Assembly: GCA_044229775.1 (NCBI GenBank) | Contig: JBGASH010000098.1 | Coordinates: forward strand, 1-11,008 | Reading direction: 5' to 3' | DNA: 11,008 nt | Origin: JAHEYG01 sp044229775 | GTDB lineage: Bacteria > Bacteroidota > Bacteroidia > B-17B0 > Aurantibacillaceae | Shown: piece after piece, positions 1 through 6,945 of the stretch | Layout of the letters: each line of letters starts with the position of its first letter | Numbering within the stretch: the first letter of the stretch is position 1 | Notes under the pieces: model-generated | Database searches by the model: none | Told to the model about the DNA's origin: nothing | Seen by the model: the letters and a program-made list of their open reading frames with translations, nothing else | Made by a program: the position numbers and the translations under genes

Positions 1-97
1 CAATGTTTTTTGCCCAAAGCAAACTGCCTTGCGCGTTCACAAAAGTGTTGCAGCCAAAAAGGGCCAGTGTAAGTAATAAGGTAAATTTATTTTTCAT
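1..97 (-). CDS. Exported protein, N-terminal fragment only (runs off the window edge)
   Basis: Reading leftwards from an ATG at 97-95, 32 codons are open before the window ends. The peptide starts MKNKFTLLLTLALFGC and continues NTFVNAQGSLLWAKNI. This is a classic export signal: a basic N-terminus, a hydrophobic core of about 11 residues, then an A-Q junction (VNA/QG) suited to signal peptidase I. A Cys at residue 16 preceded by LFG could instead be a lipobox, although Phe at -2 is not the usual residue. The mature start, GSLLWAKNI, resembles the opening of Bacteroidota proteins carrying SBBP or related beta-propeller repeats (W-A/G-K/T), but 10 residues are too few to assign a family. It lies 87 bp downstream of the DUF349 gene on the same strand, with a possible hairpin between them. 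It is not seen as an open frame of normal length because it is cut by the edge. Confidence 0.7.
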   Translation of the reverse strand, partial: MKNKFTLLLTLALFGCNTFVNAQGSLLWAKNI

Positions 98-115
98 GCC
101 GTAAAACTAAATGAA

Positions 116-175
116 AAAGACCGTACACTTTTTAAAGTTTGGTAAGTGGTAGAACTTGGTTTATAAATGGTCTTT
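116..175 (-). terminator. Possible terminator after the DUF349 gene
   Basis: On the minus strand, AAAGACC (175-169) is complementary to GGTCTTT (122-116), followed by two more T residues. An inner pair, CACTT/AAGTG (148-144 with 130-126), could fold within the loop. The outer loop is long (46 nt) and the T tract is short, so this is a weak call based only on visible complementarity. Confidence 0.3.
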
Positions 176-184
176 CTGTTCAGT

Positions 185-1924
185 TCAGGCCGGCTGTACT
201 TCTGATTTGGAAGCTTCGCGTAATTTGCTCATTTCGGCGGTAACCAATTTGCGTTTACCGGAAAGATCATCTAACTTTTGTTTTTCAGCGGCAATATTTT
301 CGTTCACTTCTTTGAACAATGGGTTATCGCTTTTCGCGTTCTTAAAGAAGCCCATGTTGTTCTCGTATTTTTTAATGCTGTTGTTCACTTCGTCCATTTG
401 CTTCTTTAAAAAATCGGCTTCGCGTTGTAATAATTCCATTGCGTTTTCCTGTGCCACCAATCGCTCAAGTTTTGTTTTGAACTGGAACAATATTTTTTCT
501 GATTTACTGATGTTCAGTTTTTCGTACAAATTATCGAGTGTATTATAAAACGCGTCGTTCAAACGTTTTTTATCCTTGAACGGCACATGTCCGGCGGCGT
601 TCCACTCAGCGGTAAATTGTTTTAATTGCTGTAAGGTTTCTGTAGGATTTTCACTTTGAGTAAAAGCATTCAGTTTAGCCAGGATCTCTTCTTTTTTCGC
701 GATATTCCCTTCCTGAGAAGCGTTGATCGATTCAAAATGGGCTTTTTTGGCATCAAAGAAGGTGTTGCAGGCTTTACGAAATTGAAAAAAGAATTTGCTT
801 TCTTCTTTTTCGTTTAATAACGTGTGTTTTTTCCAATCGTCCTGCAGTTTCATTAATTCCTGCGAGGTCTTTTGCCAATCGGTACTGTTTTGTAAAGCTT
901 CGGCCTTATCAATAAAGGTTTGTTTTATTTTTTTGATCTCGCCTTGCTGTTCGTGAAACACACTAAATACGGCCTTTTTCTTCTCAAAAAAATCATCACA
1001 CACTTTTCTGAATTCTGTCCAAACCGCGTCGTTATCTTTTAAGGTAGTACGACCAATGGTTTTCCATTCGTTCTGAATTTCAATGATCTTATTGGTGAGT
1101 TCATTCCATTTTCTCACATTGGCGCCGGCGCTTTCGGCAACAATGGCATTGATCTTATTGATCAACTCTTTTTTAGAATGTAGGTTATTTTCTTTTTTCT
1201 CCTCAATAGCATTGTAATGCGATTTGATCTTGCCGTATACTTCGTCCAATGTTTGGCGATACTCAGTTTTGATCACTTCCCATTTGTCGTTTGGAACAGG
1301 ACCAATATCTTCCCAATCGTTGCGGTAGATCTTAATTACGCGTTCGGCTTCCTTAATATTTTCAATAGAGGTAACCGTTTTTAATTTCTGGAGCAATTCG
1401 GTCTTCAATTCAAAATTGCGTTTCAGGTCGTGCTCCTGTAATTCTTTTACAATGTTGAGTTTATAATTAAAGCCTTCAATAGCTTTGCTGTATTCGGCCT
1501 GAAGTTCTTTGTATTTATGCGACGAAACAGCGCCGGTCTCTTTCCATTGCGCTTGTAACTCGATCAGTTTTTTAACCGCAGTGCCAACATTGGAACTTAC
1601 TTCGCTCAGGTCGTTGATCTTGGCAATGATCTCTTTACGGATCTCTAAATTTTTATGCTGTTGGTTAGCGAGTGCCGCTTCCTCTTCTTTTCTCTTTTTT
1701 TCGAACTGGTCAAACAGTTTAGTTATCTGAACATCCTCAGGTGTTTTAGGATATTCAAATTCTTTGGCCTTGCCACCCTCGTCTATAAATTCCTGTTTGG
1801 CCTTTTCAAATTCTGTTGTCCATAATTTCTGATACTCTTTCTGCAGAGTCCGCATTTGGTTAGCAACAGCACTTGCTTCCTGTTGAAGCAATTCTTCCAC
1901 TTTTAAAATCAAATCTGTTTTCAT
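185..1924 (-). CDS. DUF349 repeat protein, predicted cytoplasmic, function unknown
   Basis: A 579-residue protein with no signal peptide or membrane segment, very rich in Lys, Glu and Gln. Five copies of the DUF349 unit can be read from their invariant Trp residues: W127, W204, W287, W364 and W441. Spacings are 77, 83, 77 and 77. The typical unit is W-x-x-x-G-x-V followed about 15 residues later by an aromatic/charged helix (for example IGPVPNDKW and WTEFRKVCDDFF). Unit 3 has a six-residue insertion around residues 291-300 (GRTTLKDNDA) and unit 4 (WKKHTLLNEKE) has lost the IG pair. Residues 1-100 and about 475-575 are predicted helical or coiled coil, the latter with a FFKNAKSDNPLFKEV segment. 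The biochemical role of DUF349 is not established to my knowledge. The five-unit array plus coiled-coil ends suggest a scaffold or nucleic-acid/ribosome-associated helical protein, but that is inference. It has its own promoter at 1950-1983. Confidence 0.9.
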   Translation of the reverse strand: MKTDLILKVEELLQQEASAVANQMRTLQKEYQKLWTTEFEKAKQEFIDEGGKAKEFEYPKTPEDVQITKLFDQFEKKRKEEEAALANQQHKNLEIRKEIIAKINDLSEVSSNVGTAVKKLIELQAQWKETGAVSSHKYKELQAEYSKAIEGFNYKLNIVKELQEHDLKRNFELKTELLQKLKTVTSIENIKEAERVIKIYRNDWEDIGPVPNDKWEVIKTEYRQTLDEVYGKIKSHYNAIEEKKENNLHSKKELINKINAIVAESAGANVRKWNELTNKIIEIQNEWKTIGRTTLKDNDAVWTEFRKVCDDFFEKKKAVFSVFHEQQGEIKKIKQTFIDKAEALQNSTDWQKTSQELMKLQDDWKKHTLLNEKEESKFFFQFRKACNTFFDAKKAHFESINASQEGNIAKKEEILAKLNAFTQSENPTETLQQLKQFTAEWNAAGHVPFKDKKRLNDAFYNTLDNLYEKLNISKSEKILFQFKTKLERLVAQENAMELLQREADFLKKQMDEVNNSIKKYENNMGFFKNAKSDNPLFKEVNENIAAEKQKLDDLSGKRKLVTAEMSKLREASKSEVQPA

Positions 1925-1949
1925 CTTTTATAATGATCATTTTGTATCT

Positions 1950-1983
1950 CAAATATAAAATAAAAAAAGTGCTAAACAAACAA
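1950..1983 (-). promoter_or_regulatory. Bacteroidota-type sigma promoter for the DUF349 gene
   Basis: On the minus strand, TTTG at 1980-1977 (overlapping TTG at 1983-1981 just upstream) is followed after 19 nt by TATATTTG at 1957-1950. This fits the published Bacteroidota consensus TTG-N17-23-TAnnTTTG fully. The expected transcription start is around 1945-1947, giving a leader of about 20-23 nt before the ATG at 1924. No Shine-Dalgarno sequence precedes the ATG, only A-rich sequence, which is usual in this phylum. Confidence 0.65.
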
Positions 1984-1990
1984 TTTTCAC

Positions 1991-2030
1991 AAGAAAATAA
2001 GCTATAAAATATCGAAAAAATTTGCTTATT
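1991..2030 (-). terminator. Candidate terminator overlapping the stop of the NamZ-like gene
   Basis: On the minus strand, AATAAGC (2030-2024), which contains the TAA stop, pairs perfectly with GCTTATT (2002-1996) across a 21-nt AT-rich loop. TTCTT follows. The stem is short (7 bp) and the T tract is broken by a C, so efficiency is uncertain. It sits just upstream of the DUF349 promoter, supporting separate transcription of the two minus-strand genes. Confidence 0.4.
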
Positions 2031-3231
2031 CGAAATCCTTGTAAAGGAGGTATTTCTTACGTATTAATTTAAAGTTAGCCAGGTCTTTTTGCCACGAAAG
2101 GCGTATTTCCTCCTCACTTTTGCCCGTTTTTATCTGTTCTTGTAAGATGGCGTTGCCCGAATGGTAATTGAAATTGTTATCAAAGAACTCCGGGTCTTTT
2201 AGATCGTTGTAAAAAGTGATGAGCCATTTAAGCTGAATTTTTGTATAGGGTTTTTGTATGGTGGCTTCATTCTTTAGATCTATTCCATAACACACCAGTC
2301 CGTTATATTTAGGATCCTTAGTAATAGCGTTTGGCTTGGGGGTAAAACTAAAATCTTTTTTACTGTATTTTGGATTTCCAATAACTTCAAATGGCGTGCT
2401 TGTTCCGCGGCCAAGGCTAACCACTGTACCTTCAAATAATCCTAATGAAGGATACAACAAAATAGCGTTTAGGTTGGGTAAATTGGGCGAAGGTTTTACA
2501 GGAAGATCATAAGTACAAGTATGATCATAACCTTTAACCGGTATCACGGTTAATTTACATTCTAAATGTTCGCCGGGTAATCCCACTTTTTTATCGAGCC
2601 AGCGTTCTTCATTGGCCATGGTGGCGTATTCGCCGGTTGTCATTCCATAAACCAAAGGCACCGGATGCATTCCTAAAAATGAACGGAAGGCGGTATCTAA
2701 AACCGGTCCGTCAACATAAAATCCGTTAGGGTTTGGTCGGTCGAGTACGATCAGTTCTTTATAGTTTTCGGCACAGGCCTGCATCACATAAGTAAGGGTT
2801 GAAATAAAAGTGTAGAAACGCACACCCACGTCCTGTATATCATAAACCACTACGTCAATATTTTTTAGATCCTCGGCCGTTGGTTTTTTATGCGAACCAT
2901 ACAATGAAATTACCGGCAGCCCCGTTTTTTTATCAATATTGCTCTTTACTTTTTGCCCGGCATCAGCGGTTCCTCTAAAGCCATGCTCGGGACCAAATAT
3001 TTTTTTTATCCCAACTTTTAACTTCAGCAACGTATCAACAATACTTTTTTTGCCGATCATTCCGGTAATGTTGGTTACAATTGCTACTCTTTTTTTGGCG
3101 AGTTTTGGCAGGTATTGATCAAATTGTTGCGCGCCAACGGTCACATCTTTTACTGTAAGAACTTTTAAAGGCATTTGCGCCAACATAAAAGAACTTATAA
3201 AAAGAAAAACTATAATCGTGGTTTTAGGCAT
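2026..3231 (-). CDS. namZ: DUF1343 / NamZ-family exo-beta-N-acetylmuramidase, exported
   Basis: A 401-residue protein of the DUF1343 (PF07075) family, whose characterised members (NamZ, GH171) release terminal N-acetylmuramic acid from peptidoglycan glycan fragments. Residues 1-18 form a signal peptide ending FMLA/Q, so it acts in the periplasm or as an outer-membrane-facing enzyme. Family hallmarks occur in order: GPEHGFRG (80-87, with the conserved Glu82), KTGLPVISLYG (102-112), YDIQDVGVRFYTF (130-142), VLDRPNPNG (162-170), a SPNLPN segment (248-253) and EGTVVSLGRGTSTPFEVIG (267-285). Length is normal for the family. It likely serves cell-wall recycling or scavenging; transporters and kinases for MurNAc are not visible nearby. 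The ATG at 3231 lies 20 bp from the divergent permease start, so its promoter must overlap that gene; I found no good TAnnTTTG match there. The symbol is by family membership, not proven orthology. Confidence 0.88.
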   Translation of the reverse strand: MPKTTIIVFLFISSFMLAQMPLKVLTVKDVTVGAQQFDQYLPKLAKKRVAIVTNITGMIGKKSIVDTLLKLKVGIKKIFGPEHGFRGTADAGQKVKSNIDKKTGLPVISLYGSHKKPTAEDLKNIDVVVYDIQDVGVRFYTFISTLTYVMQACAENYKELIVLDRPNPNGFYVDGPVLDTAFRSFLGMHPVPLVYGMTTGEYATMANEERWLDKKVGLPGEHLECKLTVIPVKGYDHTCTYDLPVKPSPNLPNLNAILLYPSLGLFEGTVVSLGRGTSTPFEVIGNPKYSKKDFSFTPKPNAITKDPKYNGLVCYGIDLKNEATIQKPYTKIQLKWLITFYNDLKDPEFFDNNFNYHSGNAILQEQIKTGKSEEEIRLSWQKDLANFKLIRKKYLLYKDFE

Positions 3232-3238
3232 TAAATAG

Positions 3239-3246
3239 TATTTTTG
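3239..3246 (+). promoter_or_regulatory. Possible -7 element (TATTTTTG) of the permease gene
   Basis: TATTTTTG matches TAnnTTTG exactly and lies in the 20-bp gap between two divergent genes. It ends five bases before the GTG start at 3252, so transcription would begin at or within a few bases of the start codon. No TTG is seen at the expected -33 distance (only CGTGG near 3217-3221), so the call is tentative in an AT-rich region. Confidence 0.3.
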
Positions 3247-3251
3247 TAGAA

Positions 3252-4478
3252 GTGAATATTGAGCGTTTCATAGCCGATCGTATTACAAGTTCATCCGGTA
3301 GTAAAAGTAATATTTCTAAGCCCATTGTAAAAATAGGGATTATTGGCATTGCTTTGGGAATAAGTGTGATGATTTTAACGGTGGGCATCGTTTTTGGATT
3401 TAAGCAGGAAATTATAAGCAAGATAACGGGTGTTACCGCCCACATTAACATCACAAATGTTAACATTAATCCCAGTAACGAACCCGATCCGCTAAANNNN
3501 NNNNNNNNNNNNNNNNNNNNNNNNNNNNNNNNNNNNNNNNNNAAGAAAGAAAATGAAGGTGTGGTTTTAAAAGGAGTAGGGGCCAATTACGACTTTTCGT
3601 TTTTGAAAGAATATCTGGTTGAAGGCACGCTGCCTGTTTATACCGATACCGGAATTAGCAAACAGATCATAGTATCAAAAAAACTAGCGGATAGATTAAA
3701 TGTAAAAATAAATCAAAAATTGCTGACCTACTTTGTCACTAAAAAAAGTCTTAATGACACGTCGGTTGGCGGACAAAATTTTGTGAAACACGAATTACGG
3801 GTGCGCGATTTTAGAGTATGTGGTATTTTTAGTACGGGCTTTGCCGAATTTGATAATAGTTTGGCTTTTGTAGATATTAAACAGCTTCAAAAATTAAATT
3901 ATTGGGAAAAAGGAGAAGTGGGGAGCTATGAAATTATTCTGAACAATTTTGAAGATTTGGAAAAAGCGGTTGACCAGTTAGAAGATCTTTTGGGTTATAA
4001 TTACCGTATCACCTCTGTAAAGGACACCTATGCCAGTATTTTTTCGTGGTTAGGAATGGTAGATGTGAATGGGATAATCATTGTAACACTAATGCTGATC
4101 GTTGGCGGCGTAAATATGACAACGGCTTTGTTGATCCTGATCCTTGAGCGCGCTAACATGGTGGGCTTGGTAAAAGCCATTGGGATGAGTAATGTTAGTG
4201 TGCGTAAAGTGTTTTTTTACATCTCGCTTAAATTATTGGTTCGGGGTTTAATAATAGGAAATGTTTTAGGGATAGGAATTGTGTTACTGCAATATTATTT
4301 TCATTTGGTTAAACTCGACAGCGAAACCTACTATGTGGATTACGTGCCAGTGATCTTTAATATGGGTTATATTGCTTTGCTTAACGCGGGAATAGTGGTT
4401 TGTTGTTTATTGATGATGTTTTTCCCAACGCTTATACTAACGCGTTTAACGCCTATCAGAACCCTTCGTTTCGATTAG
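3252..4478 (+). CDS. ABC transporter permease, FtsX/MacB/LolC-E-like, interrupted by an assembly gap
   Basis: Encodes 408 residues as assembled, of which 82-97 are unknown because of Ns. Topology is that of FtsX-like permeases. There is one membrane helix at about 26-50 (KIGIIGIALGISVMILTVG), a large periplasmic domain (about 51-270), then three helices near 274-298, 325-349 and 370-396. The cytoplasmic coupling motif ERANMVGLVKAIGMSN (299-314) precedes the third-last loop, as in LolC/LolE and MacB. The family partners an ATPase (LolD type) not present here, and typically extracts lipoproteins or works on the cell envelope; the exact substrate cannot be told. GTG is chosen as start because MNIERFIADRI matches the usual N-terminus of Bacteroidota homologues, and no earlier in-frame start fits. 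The gene is divergent from the NamZ-like gene by 20 bp and is followed by a hairpin terminator. The frame is kept across the gap, but the true missing length is unknown. Confidence 0.88.
   Translation: MNIERFIADRITSSSGSKSNISKPIVKIGIIGIALGISVMILTVGIVFGFKQEIISKITGVTAHINITNVNINPSNEPDPLXXXXXXXXXXXXXXXXKKENEGVVLKGVGANYDFSFLKEYLVEGTLPVYTDTGISKQIIVSKKLADRLNVKINQKLLTYFVTKKSLNDTSVGGQNFVKHELRVRDFRVCGIFSTGFAEFDNSLAFVDIKQLQKLNYWEKGEVGSYEIILNNFEDLEKAVDQLEDLLGYNYRITSVKDTYASIFSWLGMVDVNGIIIVTLMLIVGGVNMTTALLILILERANMVGLVKAIGMSNVSVRKVFFYISLKLLVRGLIIGNVLGIGIVLLQYYFHLVKLDSETYYVDYVPVIFNMGYIALLNAGIVVCCLLMMFFPTLILTRLTPIRTLRFD
3497..3542. other. Run of 46 Ns (scaffold gap)
   Basis: Forty-six unresolved bases within the periplasmic domain of the permease. 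Codon phase is the same on both sides (residue 81 ends at 3494 and residue 98 starts at 3543), so no frameshift is implied. The count may be nominal rather than measured. Confidence 0.99.
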
Positions 4479-4514
4479 GATTTTCAACCAATAGCGTTAA
4501 AGGCTTTTTATTTT
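4442..4514 (+). terminator. Intrinsic terminator after the permease gene
   Basis: TTTAACGC at 4445-4452 pairs with GCGTTAAA at 4494-4501. After a single bulged C (4453), TAT (4454-4456) pairs with ATA (4491-4493). Below a G-G mismatch, GC (4442-4443) pairs with GC (4503-4504). The stem is followed directly by TTTTTATTTT (4505-4514). The left arm lies inside the last codons of the permease and the loop of 34 nt includes its TAG stop. The long loop is a weakness; the stem plus T tract is the best terminator in the window. Confidence 0.5.
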
Positions 4515-4551
4515 AGATTATTTTATTTATTTTTAATTAAAATAGTTTCAA

Positions 4552-6945
4552 ATGAAAACATCATTATCTTTTTTCTCACTTTTTTTGTTTACAGCTTTCA
4601 ATAGCAATGCAAACGAACCAGGCAAAGGTTTAATAGATTTTAAAGAAAATTTAGGACAGGTTCATGATCAAAATAATCAATTAAGACCGGACGTGTTATT
4701 TTCGGGATGTGCGAACGGAATGGTATTTCATTTAAAAAATAGTGGTGTATCTTACCAATTGAGCCGGGTTGATAGTTGGAAAGAAGAAAATGTAAGAAGG
4801 GGCGATGTGCCTAAACAAGTTCCGGAGCAAACGAGCATTTACCGCATCGATGAAAGTTGGATAAATGCTAATCTGACTGCTAAAATTGTAAAAGGAAAAA
4901 CACTGGCGGGATATGAAAATTTCTATACTGCCGCTTTTCCCAATGGAATTACCAATGTAAAAAGTTATGAAGAACTCACCTATAAACAAATTTACAATGG
5001 TATTGATCTGCGATGGTACAACTCCAATGGTAGTCTTGAATACGATTATATAATTGGACCCGGAGCCAATTACAAACAAATTCAAACAGAAATTAAAGGG
5101 GCTCAGTCAATTTCAATTGATCGTGAGGGGAATCTTATAATTGAAACCCCTTTTGGAACAATTTTAGAACAAGCGCCATTGGTAAAACAGGAAGGAAAGA
5201 CATTGAAATCGGGATGGGTTCTTAACTGTAATGTTATTTCATTTGATATTAAAAACGTAGATCCCGCTAAATCTTTTGTTATTGATCCATATTACAGAGT
5301 TTGGGGTACCTATTATGGCGGTAGTGGCTATGATATGGGTATGGGATGTGCGGCAGATGCTTCAGGAAATGTTTATCTATCCGGAAAAACGGATTCGGGT
5401 AATGGTACCAGTATTGCCACAGGAGGAAGTCATCAAACTACTTTTGCAGGTGGCGCGGCTTTTGAGGCGTTTGTTGCTAAATTTGATCCAAACGGTGCGC
5501 GATCATGGGCAACTTATTATTCGGCAACAGGTGGTTCGTTAGGAAATTCTGTGGCTGTGGATGGTAACGGTAATGTATTCATGGCAGGTAGCACCTCTTC
5601 AACGGTCAGCATTTCAAGCGGCGGTTCTCACCAAACCACTTATGGAGGAAGTTCCGATGCTTATCTTGTAAAATTTAACTCAAGCGGCGTTCGTCAATGG
5701 GGAACTTATTATGGCGGGACGCAAATAGAATATGGCTATTCATGTGCAACCGATGCAAGTGGCAATGTATATCTCGCAGGAACTTCTCAATCCACTGTTG
5801 CAGGTGTAATTTCTACCAGTGGAGCGCATCAATCGGTTCACGCCGGACAACTAGATGCTTTTTTGGTAAAATTTAATTCAAGTGGTGTTCGCCAATGGGC
5901 CACCTATTATGGCGATACCGGTATTGATGAAGCCAATGCTTGCGCCACCGATGCCTCCGGAAATGTGTATTTAGCAGGTGATGTTGATTCAGGAACAGGA
6001 ACAGTGATCGCTACCTCTGGTTCGCATCAATCTACTTTTGGTGGAGGCTGGGAATCTTTTTTGGTGAAATTTAACTCAAGCGGCGTTCGTCAATGGGGCA
6101 CTTATTATGGGGGTGTAGGCACAGAATATGCAAAATCATGTGTTGTTGATGGTAATGGTGATGTTTTTTTAGCTGGTATGTCGGGTTCACCAACATCTAC
6201 AGCTATTGCCACTTCAACTTCGCACCAACCTAATTTTGGGGGAGGAACATCCGACGCTTTCCTTACAAAATTCAGCTCCTCTGGCGTTCGCCAATGGGGT
6301 ACTTATTATGGCGGAAGCGGATCTGATGTAGGTTATTGTGCAACTGTGAATTCAAATAATGACGTGTACCTTTCGGGTTCAACCGGTAGTAATACCGGCA
6401 CCGTTATAGCTACTACCAGTGGATTTCAGAATAGTTTTGGGGGCGGAGCTTTAGATGGTTACCTGGTTTTATTTAACGGTGCGGGTAACAGAATAGGCGC
6501 TACTTATTATGGAGGTAGCGGCGATGATAATGCTTATGCGTGTGCCGCAGGACCATTATATGTTAATATAGCCGGTTATACCGACTGTTCAACAGTTGCA
6601 ATTATAGCAAGTGGGATTCACCAAAATGTATATGGCGGGGGAACTTACGATGGTTTCCTTGCTCAATTTAGTACGGTTGTTTTAGGGATCACAGAAGAAG
6701 AAAAGAAAATCGATCTTTTATTAAATATTTTTCCTAATCCCAACGCTGGTGAGTTTACTGTAACTTATCCAACGGATATAACTTTTTTATTAGTGAATGA
6801 ACTCGGGCAAACCGTTAAGAATTTTTCGTTAAACCAAAGCAATGATTACAAGGTTGAGATCAAAAATATTCCTGTGGGAATTTATTTTGTAACTGGCCAA
6901 AACGAAAGTGAAATTATAAGGGGAAAAATTATTGTAGCCAGGTAA
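4552..6945 (+). CDS. Secreted SBBP-repeat beta-propeller protein with T9SS type A sorting domain
   Basis: A 797-residue protein in four parts. Residues 1-20 are a signal peptide (cleavage near SNA/NEP). Residues about 27-245 are the N-terminal domain usual before SBBP repeats (DUF7948 type), with FKENLGQVHDQ at 30-40 and YNGIDLRWY at 148-156. Residues 251-710 carry seven repeats whose TYY marks fall at 253, 321, 385, 451, 517, 584 and 651, each containing a D-A-S-G-N-V-Y-L-A-G strand, an S/T-G-x-H-Q motif and a D-A-F-L-V-K-F-N-S-S-G-V-R-Q-W strand. Residues about 723-797 are a T9SS C-terminal sorting domain: IFPNPNAGEF (726-735), LGQTV (751-755), IPVGIYFV (773-780). The protein should cross the outer membrane by T9SS and be attached or released there. 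Its ligand is unknown; adhesion or surface binding is only a guess. No convincing promoter was found in the 73-bp upstream gap. It converges on the glycosyltransferase gene. Confidence 0.92.
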   Translation: MKTSLSFFSLFLFTAFNSNANEPGKGLIDFKENLGQVHDQNNQLRPDVLFSGCANGMVFHLKNSGVSYQLSRVDSWKEENVRRGDVPKQVPEQTSIYRIDESWINANLTAKIVKGKTLAGYENFYTAAFPNGITNVKSYEELTYKQIYNGIDLRWYNSNGSLEYDYIIGPGANYKQIQTEIKGAQSISIDREGNLIIETPFGTILEQAPLVKQEGKTLKSGWVLNCNVISFDIKNVDPAKSFVIDPYYRVWGTYYGGSGYDMGMGCAADASGNVYLSGKTDSGNGTSIATGGSHQTTFAGGAAFEAFVAKFDPNGARSWATYYSATGGSLGNSVAVDGNGNVFMAGSTSSTVSISSGGSHQTTYGGSSDAYLVKFNSSGVRQWGTYYGGTQIEYGYSCATDASGNVYLAGTSQSTVAGVISTSGAHQSVHAGQLDAFLVKFNSSGVRQWATYYGDTGIDEANACATDASGNVYLAGDVDSGTGTVIATSGSHQSTFGGGWESFLVKFNSSGVRQWGTYYGGVGTEYAKSCVVDGNGDVFLAGMSGSPTSTAIATSTSHQPNFGGGTSDAFLTKFSSSGVRQWGTYYGGSGSDVGYCATVNSNNDVYLSGSTGSNTGTVIATTSGFQNSFGGGALDGYLVLFNGAGNRIGATYYGGSGDDNAYACAAGPLYVNIAGYTDCSTVAIIASGIHQNVYGGGTYDGFLAQFSTVVLGITEEEKKIDLLLNIFPNPNAGEFTVTYPTDITFLLVNELGQTVKNFSLNQSNDYKVEIKNIPVGIYFVTGQNESEIIRGKIIVAR
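5308..6669 (+). repeat. Seven in-frame SBBP repeat units, about 198 bp each
   Basis: Units begin (at the TYY codon) at 5308, 5512, 5704, 5902, 6100, 6301 and 6502, giving periods of 204, 192, 198, 198, 201 and 201 bp. All length changes are multiples of three. The units are diverged at the DNA level except for short shared tracts, such as the 32 identical bases at 5671-5702 and 6067-6098. The last unit lacks the terminal strand, which the segment just before unit 1 could supply. Confidence 0.85.

Noticed and set aside
102..109. TAGTTTTA (minus strand) as a promoter for the edge gene
   Set aside because: The final G of TAnnTTTG is missing and no -33 TTG is present; too weak to call.
3224..3586. 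Open frame on the minus strand running across the N gap
   Set aside because: It is antisense to the permease, includes the Ns, and its translation resembles no family; the plus-strand permease explains the region.
4531..4542. Twelve-base palindrome TTTTAATTAAAA before the SBBP gene
   Set aside because: It is pure A-T in an A-T-rich spacer, so chance is likely; no second operator-like copy was seen.
4543..4550. TAGTTTCA as a -7 promoter element for the SBBP gene
   Set aside because: It misses two consensus positions, has no TTG at the right distance, and abuts the start codon.
5276..5542. Overlapping plus-strand frame within the SBBP gene
   Set aside because: It is out of frame with the propeller repeats and composed of unstructured low-complexity residues; it is a shadow of the real gene.
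5308..6669. CRISPR array or non-coding tandem repeat
   Set aside because: Periods are about 198 bp, the units are translated in frame and diverged, and there are no short identical repeats with unique spacers.
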